From Enterocloster asparagiformis (GTDB lineage: Bacteria > Bacillota > Clostridia > Lachnospirales > Lachnospiraceae): a stretch of 64,000 nucleotides of DNA. Location of the stretch: positions 1-64,000 of the forward strand of contig JAGZSY010000014.1 of the NCBI GenBank assembly GCA_018380885.1. Direction: 5' to 3'. Below are positions 1-7,800 of the stretch, in pieces; the stretch's first letter is position 1; each line of letters starts with the position of its first letter. A program made the translations under genes and the position numbers. The notes under the pieces were generated by a model. It ran no database searches and was not told the origin of the DNA. It saw only the letters and a list, made by a program, of their open reading frames with translations.

Positions 1-262
1 ATACCAACTTTCCAGTCAGTCTTAATCTTTGCAAAAGAGAATCCATACCCCTCTCTTTTCCCAATGTAATGCAACTATAAGTCCCTTTCAAGATCCTGGA
101 TATGGAATCTCGAATTACAATTCAGGATAATCCACCAGGAGATGAGTTGCCGCCCGAGAGAGGGCAATTTGTGCCAATAAATTGTAATCTGCCTGCGCCG
201 GCCGCCGTCCCTTGCCGGGACATCGGGCCGCTTTTGAGGATAATATCTGCAATAGCGCGGGC
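1..262. other. Window edge without a recognised gene
   Basis: I see no convincing gene here. The reading frames that cross it run through the terminator at 263-308 and have no family resemblance or good ribosome site. The stretch is probably downstream spacer of the surface-protein gene. Confidence 0.5.
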
Positions 263-308
263 AAAAAAGCCGCCGCACACGGCTTTTTACGTCCGTATGC
301 GGCGGCTT
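263..308 (-). terminator. Rho-independent terminator of the surface-protein gene
   Basis: On the minus strand AGCCGCCGCATACGG pairs with CCGTGTGCGGCGGCT across a short A/T-rich loop. A run of six T follows. It lies about 55 bases past the stop codon of the surface-protein gene. Confidence 0.85.
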
Positions 309-361
309 CTCCAGATTCATTACCACGGGCCGCCGGCGCAGCCTGAGCCCATGGTTTTATA

Positions 362-3300
362 TTATTGTTCCTTTTTCCGGTTCTTTCCCAGCGCCATATA
401 TACCGCCAGCAGCACGCCTGATACCAGAGCGGTCATCTCCGCCGCAGTGCTCCTGTTTCCGGTCTTGGGGATGGCGGCCAGGGGAACTTCCCCGTCATCG
501 ATCATTGCCATGGCCTGCTGCGCTTCCGCAGAGGCGTTGGGCGGCAGCACCGCCAGAGGTGTCTGGCTGGGCGCGATCTCGGTCACCTGGTGGCCAGGCC
601 CCTCCGACACATAGGTTTCGCTGCGCCCGGGGCCGCCCGAACCGCTGTTTCCGCCTGAAGAGCCGTTTCCGGCGCTCTGGTTATTTCCAGTGTCCGAAGT
701 GCCGGGAACCACCGGGGTATCCGGGGTGTCGGGCGTATCCGGGGTGTCAGGGGTATCCGGTTGACCGGGGGTGTCCGGAGTTTCCGGACCTTCCGGGACA
801 ACAGGCGTTTGTCCGCTGTCCGGCGGAATCGGCGCGACTTCCTCCTCATATACCGGATATACATTCAGGTCTGAGGTTATACCGGTCAGGTCCTGATCCC
901 ATCCCACAAATTTCTTTCCCTCCACGTCAGCAGGTTTGGGCGGGTTCTCAACAGAGCCCCCCTCTTCCACCTGGCGGACAGCGATCACGCTGGTCTGATC
1001 CGCCTCGTAGAAGGTGACTGTGTGCATGATTGCCTGGGGTTTTACATATTGGTTGGTAAATAACACCTCTATGTTGTAGATAAAGCCGTTTTCCTGGAAC
1101 CCGCCGGACACCGGGGTGTCAACGGGATTCATGCCGGTGTGGGATCCGTTTTCCAGGAACTCCCAGCCCCTGTCATTTCCAGGCTGTACCAGCTCAGACG
1201 CCGTCATTTTCAACAGTCCTGCAATATCCGTTTTGTTGGGCTGGCTGGTATTCACGTTCTGATACCACGCCTCTGTGCCGTAGTCGTACAGCAGATATGC
1301 CCTCCAGGGCACACCAGTGGTCAGCCCTGACTGCATTCCCACATACGGAACCACTTGGGGATTGCCGTTGTTGGGCCGCACATAGATCGCCAGAAACGCG
1401 CTGTCCAGTAATTTCCCGAAGCTCTCCTCGTCGGTGTACCAGCATGAACTGCGCAGCAAATCCTCCAGGCCCTCGTCTTTTGCCAGCGGCCACACAAAGC
1501 TTCCGTTGGCTCCCGTCAGGGCATTGTCCTCCGCCAGTCTGGCCCTGTACATCTCGTTGTTAATCCATCCCGACTTGCCAAGGATATCCGCCCGCATGGC
1601 GGCCTTTTCTTTCTCTGTCAGATCCGTGCTGTTGGTGACCGCCGTGATGGCTATGGCCAACGCCTCGGCGCGTTCGATCAGCGAACCGTAGGCGTTGGGA
1701 TCGCGGCTGTATTCCGGGAGCTTCGTCCCGTCGCTCTCCCCGCCGCCCTCGCCGGTCTCAGACTGCGCCACCTTTACTTTATTGTAGGTTACGGAAATAC
1801 ATGTGTTATTTTCCAGGCTTTCCTGCACAACGCTGTACTGCACGCTGCTCTTGGAATCCGTCAGAGTGACCGGTATTTTAACGCTGCCGCCGGGCTGTAA
1901 CTCGCATTCCAGAACCGTCGTCCCTTCCCCTGTTTCCGTCTGCGAATATGCTTCAGAATCCTCCACCTGCACCGAACCGGTCAGGGTAACGGTGTAACGG
2001 TACGCTTCCGGCACGTCGCTGCCGGCTGCCAGTTCATTGTTGATCGTCAGCGTCACCTGTCTGCCGGCTGCCGGAAGTGAGAAAAAGCTGCTCAGGCTGA
2101 AAGCCGTGAGGCCTACCGCCGCGCTGGCGGATGCGCTTCTGGAGGACGTTTTCAACAACACCGGGTCAAGGCTCTCTGCGGTGTCGATGGTTTCGTCCAT
2201 GGCTGCCGCCAAAACCGGCACATCATGTTTGGACATGGAGAGGGACACGCCCTCGCTGGAGTCGCTGCCGGAATCGGAGCTTCCGCTGTCGCCGGAGCCG
2301 CTGCCGGAATCGGAGCTTCCGCTGTCGTCGGAGCCGCTGCCGGAATCGGAGCTTCCGCTGTCGCCGGAGCCGCTGCCGGAATCGGAGCTTTCGCTGTCGC
2401 CGGAGCTGCTGCCGGTATCGGAGCTGTTGCCGCTGCCGGAATCCGCGCTTCCGCTGTCGCTTGTATCGCTGCCACTATTTCCGTTACCATCCCCGGAGCT
2501 GCCTCCGTCGCCGGAGCCGCCCGTCTGGGAGCTTTCGCCGCCTGCCATATCACTGCTGCCGGTATCCGTGCTTGTATTTCCCTCGCCTGAACTTCCGCTG
2601 CCGTTTTTGTCCTCAGCATTGTTTTCAGCGCCGTTGCTTGCGCTGTCGGAACCGGACTCTGTCTTGTCTGTCACATCGCCGGAATTTCCGGCTCCATCCT
2701 CGTTGTCCCCGGTCTCAGATTTATCTTCCGCCTGATTCCCGTCGCTTTCACCGGCCGTGTCGCTGCCGGCCTCCGCCGACGGCTCCTCCGCCCCGCCGGC
2801 AGCCGGTTCCTTCTCCAGCTCGGCGCTCTCGCCCGTTCCGGCACTGCCCGCGCCGCCCACGGCCGTCTCCGGCGCTGCCGGCTCGACGACCTCCACTGCC
2901 GCCGTGGACTCCGGAACCTTCTTCTCAGGCTCCAGGACTTCCTTCATCTCTTCCTTCAGGGTATCCGCGCAATACACATATGTCTTTTCCGTCAGATAGC
3001 CGTTGATATTAAACTGATACGCCACATCCTTATTGGACTTGTTGGTAAACAGCACGATCAGCTGTTCGTCTCCCGTGAGTTCATAGTCGCGGTCCGCCGC
3101 CGGCTGGGAGCTATCCTCAGCTTCAGCGCGCTCCGTCTCCAGCTCCCGGACGCCCTCGTTCTCCGTCTCCGGGGCCTGGGTCTCCTCCGTCCCTTCGGAC
3201 ACTGACGGCTCTTCAGCCGCGCCTGTCCCGGCCGGTTCGCTCACTTCCTCGAAAGCCCCTGTCTCAGGCTCCTCAGCGCTCAGGGTCTCGTTCCCGTCAA

Positions 3301-3877
3301 CAGCCTGCTCGCTGTCGTCCGCCGGCTCTTCCGTCTCCCGATCCGTCTCAAATTCCTCATCCGTCTCATCGGGAATGTCATCCGCCCGCAAATCCGCAGC
3401 TTGGGCCGGAGTCGCCGCGAAAAGCTCCTGATCCTCGTCCCCGTCCGTCAGCTCCGCTTCCCAGCTTCTGTCGTCGTATGCCACCTCGGCGTTTCCATCC
3501 TTACGCACAAACAGCTGGATGGACGTCTTGTCCGGCAAATCCTTTTTCTTGAACTTGTAATCCACCGTATACAACGGATTCTCCTTGCTGGCGGCCAACA
3601 GCTGGCGGTACTGGGCCACCGTGTCCGCGTCATCGCTGACAAACAGGAAATCCGACTCATCCTTTAAAATGTGGTTGCCGCGAATGGCGTCCGCAATAGA
3701 CTGTTCCAGTTTTTCCCAGTCCAGATCGATGACGCATTCAACCAGCTCCGTCTCGTCGTCCTCGTCGGCGTCGCGCACCGCGGCGAAGGCATTACCGATA
3801 CAGGACGTGGAGGCGACACAGAATGCCAGAATCGCGGCAGCGCCCTTTCTCAACTTCTTTTCCAATTTATTGATCAT
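362..3877 (-). CDS. Large Ser/Gly/Glu-rich surface protein, probably sortase anchored
   Basis: This is an 1171-residue secreted protein of unknown function. A basic, hydrophobic signal peptide covers about residues 1-33, ending near GNAFAA. A long acidic, low-complexity region follows, with a degenerate SDSGSGSGDSGS tract near residues 480-540. Next come a globular middle part and, near residue 980, a 60-residue InlB/Flg_new-type module (VTFYEAD to GWDQDL). A PDT repeat and the C-terminus complete it. The C-terminus has IPKTG, a hydrophobic stretch and KNRKKEQ, the layout of an LPXTG-type sortase signal with I in place of L. The start at 3877 is chosen over one 7 codons upstream because AGGTGG lies at proper spacing and the signal peptide begins there. 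It is likely an adhesin or wall-linked protein. No sortase gene is in the window. Confidence 0.8.
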   Translation of the reverse strand: MINKLEKKLRKGAAAILAFCVASTSCIGNAFAAVRDADEDDETELVECVIDLDWEKLEQSIADAIRGNHILKDESDFLFVSDDADTVAQYRQLLAASKENPLYTVDYKFKKKDLPDKTSIQLFVRKDGNAEVAYDDRSWEAELTDGDEDQELFAATPAQAADLRADDIPDETDEEFETDRETEEPADDSEQAVDGNETLSAEEPETGAFEEVSEPAGTGAAEEPSVSEGTEETQAPETENEGVRELETERAEAEDSSQPAADRDYELTGDEQLIVLFTNKSNKDVAYQFNINGYLTEKTYVYCADTLKEEMKEVLEPEKKVPESTAAVEVVEPAAPETAVGGAGSAGTGESAELEKEPAAGGAEEPSAEAGSDTAGESDGNQAEDKSETGDNEDGAGNSGDVTDKTESGSDSASNGAENNAEDKNGSGSSGEGNTSTDTGSSDMAGGESSQTGGSGDGGSSGDGNGNSGSDTSDSGSADSGSGNSSDTGSSSGDSESSDSGSGSGDSGSSDSGSGSDDSGSSDSGSGSGDSGSSDSGSDSSEGVSLSMSKHDVPVLAAAMDETIDTAESLDPVLLKTSSRSASASAAVGLTAFSLSSFFSLPAAGRQVTLTINNELAAGSDVPEAYRYTVTLTGSVQVEDSEAYSQTETGEGTTVLECELQPGGSVKIPVTLTDSKSSVQYSVVQESLENNTCISVTYNKVKVAQSETGEGGGESDGTKLPEYSRDPNAYGSLIERAEALAIAITAVTNSTDLTEKEKAAMRADILGKSGWINNEMYRARLAEDNALTGANGSFVWPLAKDEGLEDLLRSSCWYTDEESFGKLLDSAFLAIYVRPNNGNPQVVPYVGMQSGLTTGVPWRAYLLYDYGTEAWYQNVNTSQPNKTDIAGLLKMTASELVQPGNDRGWEFLENGSHTGMNPVDTPVSGGFQENGFIYNIEVLFTNQYVKPQAIMHTVTFYEADQTSVIAVRQVEEGGSVENPPKPADVEGKKFVGWDQDLTGITSDLNVYPVYEEEVAPIPPDSGQTPVVPEGPETPDTPGQPDTPDTPDTPDTPDTPVVPGTSDTGNNQSAGNGSSGGNSGSGGPGRSETYVSEGPGHQVTEIAPSQTPLAVLPPNASAEAQQAMAMIDDGEVPLAAIPKTGNRSTAAEMTALVSGVLLAVYMALGKNRKKEQ
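713..780. repeat. Short tandem repeat encoding Pro-Asp-Thr
   Basis: Degenerate 9-base units of the type ggtgtccgg/ggtatccgg encode repeated PDT triplets just ahead of the C-terminal anchor. Such a segment is typically the wall-spanning spacer of anchored proteins. Confidence 0.75.
2264..2443. repeat. In-frame 36-base tandem repeat encoding the SD/SG tract
   Basis: Five near-identical 36-base units start at 2264, 2300, 2336, 2372 and 2408, each with the core gctgccggaatcggagc. Since 36 is a multiple of 3, gain or loss of units keeps the frame and changes only the length of the flexible stalk. Confidence 0.85.
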
Positions 3878-3912
3878 ATAAGATTCCACCTTACCCATTA
3901 TTTACTATTGCA

Positions 3913-3946
3913 ATCATAGCACACTCCGGTTACATTTCGGTTACAT
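3913..3946 (-). promoter_or_regulatory. Promoter of the surface-protein gene with paired direct repeats at -35
   Basis: A good -10 (TATGAT, 3913-3918) has no recognisable -35. In its place ATGTAACCG occurs twice, at 3938-3946 and 3927-3935, in the same direction and 11 bases apart. One-turn spacing at the -35 position is typical of OmpR/PhoB-type activator sites. The regulator is not known. Confidence 0.5.
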
Positions 3947-4042
3947 ATTATCATTTTTCAAAATATTTTTGCGTTAATCGTCTTTTTGTGACCGTTTATT
4001 TTACAATAATTTACAATTCAATTGCGATTCCGGACAAAATAT

Positions 4043-4091
4043 AAGCCTGATTTCCAAGTAGAGGAATTTCTTCGCTCAGGAAACCAGGCTT
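4043..4091 (-). terminator. Terminator after lepB
   Basis: AAGCCTGGTTTCC and GGAAATCAGGCTT form a 13-base stem with one wobble pair, followed on the minus strand by ATATTTTGT. It would end the long transcript that begins upstream of the flavoprotein gene near 10850. Confidence 0.65.
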
Positions 4092-4121
4092 CTGACCGTA
4101 TCGGTTACACCTGCCGCCGGG

Positions 4122-4679
4122 CTATGCCACCTTCTTGAATTTGGGGAAATAGCAGAACAGCACCTTGGCAATAATTTTATCCTTCTTCACATATTGGTTA
4201 TCCCAGTATCGGGCGTCCAGCGAATTGTTCCGGTTGTCGCCCATCATGAAATAGCTGTCCGCCGGCACCTCGTAGGGCCCCCAGGACCCTTCCATCTCTT
4301 CCGCCAGATATGGCTCATCCAGGGGAGTGTCCGAATCGTCGATGTAAACCTTTCCGTCAATGACGTTCACCGTTTCCCCGGGCAGGCCGATCACCCGCTT
4401 CACATAGTAGGTCTTTCCCGTGGGATCATCCGGGAAATGGAAAATAACCACGTCGCCGCGCTGGGGATCACTGTTGATGTAAGAAAGTCTGGAGCCGATC
4501 ACCCGGCTCTTGGACATGATCGTGGGGATCATGGAACCGGTTGGCACGCGGCTGTTGGCAATCACAAAGTTGTTGAGCACAAAGGCGATCACCACGGCGG
4601 CAACTATTATCTGAATCCAGCTGATAATCTCCGCCTTCCAGTTGATCGGTTCCTTCTCTTTCTTTTCTCTATCTGACAT
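4122..4679 (-). CDS. lepB: Signal peptidase I
   Basis: This 185-residue, membrane-bound serine protease removes signal peptides from exported proteins. The N-terminus is cytoplasmic, with one membrane segment at about residues 18-38 (SWIQIIVAAVVIAFVLNNF). The S26 family boxes follow: VPTGSMIPT with the nucleophile Ser, YYVKRVIGLPGE with the general-base Lys, and the MGDNRNNSLDAR box. Length is normal for the short Gram-positive type. It lies 30 bases after proA in the same direction and a terminator follows, so it appears to be the last gene of the flavoprotein/proline operon. The upstream surface protein is a plausible substrate, but many others must exist. Confidence 0.95.
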   Translation of the reverse strand: MSDREKKEKEPINWKAEIISWIQIIVAAVVIAFVLNNFVIANSRVPTGSMIPTIMSKSRVIGSRLSYINSDPQRGDVVIFHFPDDPTGKTYYVKRVIGLPGETVNVIDGKVYIDDSDTPLDEPYLAEEMEGSWGPYEVPADSYFMMGDNRNNSLDARYWDNQYVKKDKIIAKVLFCYFPKFKKVA

Positions 4680-4709
4680 GAAACATTCCTCTTTTCCGCA
4701 ACGGGAGGA

Positions 4710-5951
4710 CTAACGGATCTGTCCGTCCCCGTAAATAATATATTTGGTGGTAGTCAGCTCCTTGAGCCCCATGGGGCCTCTGGCGTGCAGCTTCTGGGTG
4801 CTGATGCCGATCTCCGCCCCAAAGCCGAACTCCTCCCCGTCCGTAAAGCGCGTGGAGGCGTTGACGTACACAGCCGCCGCATCCACCTCGTTTAAGAAGC
4901 GCTGGGCGTTGAAATAATCGCTGGTAATAATCGCCTCGGAGTGGCCGGTGCCGTAGCGGTTGATGTGGGCGATGGCCTGGTCCAGGGAGTCCACCAGCTT
5001 TAAGGACAGAATGTAATCCAGGTACTCGGTTCCCCAGTCCTCCTCCGTCGCAGGGGTGAAGCCAGGCTCGATGGCGCAGGCCGCCTCGTCCGCCCTGATC
5101 TCCACCTGTTTATCCCTTAATTTCTTTTTCAACAGCGGCAGGAAACGCTCCGCCACGGCCCGGTGCACCACCAGGGACTCGCAGGCGTTGCAGACGCCGA
5201 TCCGCTGCGTTTTAGCGTTGTAAATAATATCCAAAGCCATGTTGAAATCCGCAGACTCATCCACGTAAATATGGCAGTTGCCGGTTCCCGTCTCAATCAC
5301 AGGCACGGTGCTGTTCTCCACCACCGCCCTGATCAGCCCTGCGCCTCCCCTGGGGATCAGCACATCCACATACTGGTTCAGCCGCATGAGCTCCCGGGTG
5401 GTATCCCGGCTGGTGTCCTCCACCAGCTGCACCGCGTCCGCAGGCAGGCCGGCGCGGGTCAGCCCTTCCCGCAGGCAGGCCACGATGGCCTGGTTGGAAC
5501 GGATGGCATCGCTGCCGCCCTTTAAGATCACCGCGTTGCCGCTCTTAAAGCACAGGCCGAAGGCGTCCGCCGTCACGTTTGGCCGCGCCTCGTAGATCAT
5601 CCCGATCACGCCCAGAGGCACCCGCTTCTGGCCGATCTGCAGCCCGTTGGGGCGCAGCTTCACGGAGAGCACCTCCCCCACCGGGTCCTCCAGAGCGGAC
5701 ACCTGCAAAAGCCCGTCGGCCATGGCCTGGACCCTGGCCGGAGTCAGCATCAGACGGTCCAAAAGCCCCTGGCTCATACCGTTGCTTTTCGCCTTCTCGC
5801 AGTCCTCCTGATTGGCCAAAAGGATTTCCTCCTCACCCTCCAGAAGGGATCTGGCGGCCTCCTCCAGGCCCATATTCTTTTCCCTGGATCCCAGGATGCC
5901 TAACAGCCTTGATACTTCCTTGGCCTGACGGCCGATTTCATTCAATGTCAT
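4710..5951 (-). CDS. proA: Glutamate-5-semialdehyde dehydrogenase (gamma-glutamyl phosphate reductase)
   Basis: ProA reduces glutamyl-5-phosphate to glutamate-5-semialdehyde with NADPH, the second step of proline synthesis. The 413 residues match the family length. Visible landmarks are [11 protein letters not shown] (residues near 115), the catalytic-Cys region [15 protein letters not shown], and the C-terminal box [21 protein letters not shown] chose the ATG at 5951 because GGGAG lies 7 bases upstream. A start 5 codons earlier has a poorer site. Its partner proB is in the same operon, separated from it by a DUF896 gene and a folate enzyme, an arrangement less compact than the usual proBA pair. 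Confidence 0.96.
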   Translation of the reverse strand: MTLNEIGRQAKEVSRLLGILGSREKNMGLEEAARSLLEGEEEILLANQEDCEKAKSNGMSQGLLDRLMLTPARVQAMADGLLQVSALEDPVGEVLSVKLRPNGLQIGQKRVPLGVIGMIYEARPNVTADAFGLCFKSGNAVILKGGSDAIRSNQAIVACLREGLTRAGLPADAVQLVEDTSRDTTRELMRLNQYVDVLIPRGGAGLIRAVVENSTVPVIETGTGNCHIYVDESADFNMALDIIYNAKTQRIGVCNACESLVVHRAVAERFLPLLKKKLRDKQVEIRADEAACAIEPGFTPATEEDWGTEYLDYILSLKLVDSLDQAIAHINRYGTGHSEAIITSDYFNAQRFLNEVDAAAVYVNASTRFTDGEEFGFGAEIGISTQKLHARGPMGLKELTTTKYIIYGDGQIR

Positions 5952-6058
5952 ATGAATCTCCCTCATCCATCCTCACAAACACAAAGAGCGCCAACGCCCG
6001 GCCGGAAGCTCCCGCCCGGAACTTACAGTACATGATACCACAGAGACCCGGCAAAAGT

Positions 6059-6664
6059 CTACCGTTTCCGGTCAATTTCCGGGGCGCTGCCGCATTTTAC
6101 CAGGCCGGAGGTGGTGAGAATCTCTCCCACTGGAAGATCATGCTCCTCTGCCGGCAGCCGGGGCACCACCTGAAACTCATAGGCCAGGCCCAGCGTGTCG
6201 TGGCCCGGCTCCCGGGCCAGAAAGCGGTCGTAATACCCGCCGCCATAGCCGACCCGGTATCCCCGCCGGTCAAAGACAGCTCCCGGCACGATCACCAGGG
6301 CCGACGGTTCCGCCGCTCTCCCGCACCCGCAGGCCGGCTCCGGTATTCCCCGGTACCCAGCCGCCAAATCGCCCTCATTGCAGACCCAGAAAAATTCCAT
6401 CTGCCCGTTTTTCGCCCGGGGCGCTGCCACCGGAATGTTTTTGGCCCAGAGCGCCCGGATCAGCCTGCGGGTGTCCGCCTCCCGGCGGTAGGAAATGTAG
6501 GTGTAAATGGGCCGGCCGCTCCACAGCCCGCCGTACTGCTCCATCTGCGCCCAGAGCCGCCTGTTTAAATCGGCGGCCTCGATCTTGCCCATCCCGTCCC
6601 GCCGCTCCAGCATCTCCCTGCGCAGCTTTTTTTTCTCTGTCTCCGTCCTTTGATCCGCCATCAT
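6059..6664 (-). CDS. 5-formyltetrahydrofolate cyclo-ligase
   Basis: This enzyme converts 5-formyl-THF to 5,10-methenyl-THF with ATP, salvaging a dead-end folate. The protein has 201 residues. Family signatures are the N-terminal KKKLRREMLERRD region, which would contact ATP, and the C-terminal signature VPGAVFDRRGYRVGYGGGYY with DRFL. The start codon overlaps the stop of the upstream DUF896 gene by four bases (ATGA), so translation is probably coupled. It is followed after about 107 bases by proA. Confidence 0.93.
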   Translation of the reverse strand: MMADQRTETEKKKLRREMLERRDGMGKIEAADLNRRLWAQMEQYGGLWSGRPIYTYISYRREADTRRLIRALWAKNIPVAAPRAKNGQMEFFWVCNEGDLAAGYRGIPEPACGCGRAAEPSALVIVPGAVFDRRGYRVGYGGGYYDRFLAREPGHDTLGLAYEFQVVPRLPAEEHDLPVGEILTTSGLVKCGSAPEIDRKR

Positions 6665-6882
6665 TCCCCCTGAATATTGCCGTACTTTTTGCCCAGGTCC
6701 GTGATGGTTCCGTCCTGCTCCCGGATGGAAATGTTGTTAAGCGTCCCTCTCAGGTTGGCGCGGATGGCCGCTATGTACTCCTGCCTCAGCGCGGCCTGCT
6801 CCGCCTTTTCCTCGTCGGTCAGTCCCACGGACTGGGATTTATGGTAAAGCTCATTGATCCTGTCAATGCGTGTCGCGTCCAT
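6661..6882 (-). CDS. DUF896 (YnzC/UPF0291) small protein
   Basis: This 73-residue cytoplasmic protein is of unknown biochemical role. It has the family pattern: an N-terminal helical hairpin (RIDRINELYHKSQ, then LTDEEKAEQAALRQEYI) followed by NLRGTLNNISI. A longer frame begins 8 codons upstream, but AGGAGG placed 8 bases before the ATG at 6882 fixes the start used here. In Bacillus, YnzC is SOS-linked; nothing here suggests that. It sits between proB and the folate cyclo-ligase and overlaps the latter by 4 bases. Confidence 0.88.
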   Translation of the reverse strand: MDATRIDRINELYHKSQSVGLTDEEKAEQAALRQEYIAAIRANLRGTLNNISIREQDGTITDLGKKYGNIQGE

Positions 6883-6902
6883 TTTATCTTCCTCCTGTTC
6901 GA

Positions 6903-7766
6903 TCAATATTCGCTGTTTAAGTAATGCATCAGGTCAAAATCCAGGTTCGGGTGAGCCAGAAACAGGGTTCCCTTCTCCTCCCCAGCCATGATCTGCTGAA
7001 TCACCTCCACGTGGTCTCCGTTGGCGATCACCATATCCGCCCCGCTGTCCGTGGCGATGCGAGCCGCCGCCAGCTTGGCAGACATGCCCCCTGTGCCCAC
7101 GCTGCTGCCGGACGTGCTCTTGCCCATGGAGAGAAACTCCGGCGTAATCTCCGGCACCAGGCTGATAAACCCGGCCTGGGGATTGCAACGCGGGTCGTCC
7201 GTGTAGAGCCCGTCGATATCGGACAGCAGGATCAGCAGGTCGCCGCCGATCAGGGCCGTCACAATGGCGCTGAGGCGGTCGTTGTCGCCAAAGCTGTCCA
7301 CATAGGGAATCTCTGAGGTGGACACCGTGTCGTTCTCGTTGACCACGGGGATGGCCCCCAGCTTCAGCAGCTCCTCAAAGGTGTTCTGGGCATTGTAGCG
7401 GGAGGCATCGTTGACCATGGTATCCTTGGTCAGCAGCACCTGGGCCGCGGTCTGGTTGTACTCGGCGAATATTTTCTGGTACACCATCATCAGCCGCGCC
7501 TGTCCCACCGCGGCGTAGGCCTGTTTCTGGGCCAGGGTATCCGGCCTTCCGGCGTGGCCCAGCGCCTGGCGCCCGGCCGCAATGGCTCCGGAGGACACTA
7601 AAACCACATCTCGCCCCTCGCCCTTTAAATCGCTGATCAGTCGGATCAGACGCTCAATTTTCAATAAATTCAACGCTCCTGTCCCGGGATGGGTCAGGGA
7701 GGAGGAGCCGATTTTAATCACCACACGCTTTTTCAGCCTCAGCGTTTGCCGTTCTTCATTCTGCAT
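6903..7766 (-). CDS. proB: Glutamate 5-kinase
   Basis: ProB phosphorylates glutamate as the first and normally feedback-controlled step of proline synthesis. The 287 residues make up an amino-acid kinase domain only. The RNA-binding-like PUA domain found at the C-terminus of the E. coli enzyme is missing, as in many Firmicutes. Landmarks are RVVIKIGSSSLTHPG at the N-terminus, VLVSSGAIAAGRQALG, NENDTVSTSEI, and the nucleotide site GTGGMSAKLAAARIA. GAGAGGGA precedes the start. Upstream, 34 bases away, is a flavoprotein gene and downstream is DUF896. Confidence 0.95.
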   Translation of the reverse strand: MQNEERQTLRLKKRVVIKIGSSSLTHPGTGALNLLKIERLIRLISDLKGEGRDVVLVSSGAIAAGRQALGHAGRPDTLAQKQAYAAVGQARLMMVYQKIFAEYNQTAAQVLLTKDTMVNDASRYNAQNTFEELLKLGAIPVVNENDTVSTSEIPYVDSFGDNDRLSAIVTALIGGDLLILLSDIDGLYTDDPRCNPQAGFISLVPEITPEFLSMGKSTSGSSVGTGGMSAKLAAARIATDSGADMVIANGDHVEVIQQIMAGEEKGTLFLAHPNLDFDLMHYLNSEY

Positions 7767-7800
7767 GATAGTTCCCTCTCATTTATGATATCGCGATGGA

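Noticed and set aside
2264..2443. CRISPR-like or non-coding tandem repeat
   Set aside because: The 36-base units are contiguous, in frame and encode the SD/SG stalk.
2037..3006. Long open frames opposite the surface-protein gene
   Set aside because: They are low-complexity shadows of the repeat region (Arg/Cys- or Leu/Pro/Glu-rich). The minus-strand frame has signal peptide, domains and sorting signal.
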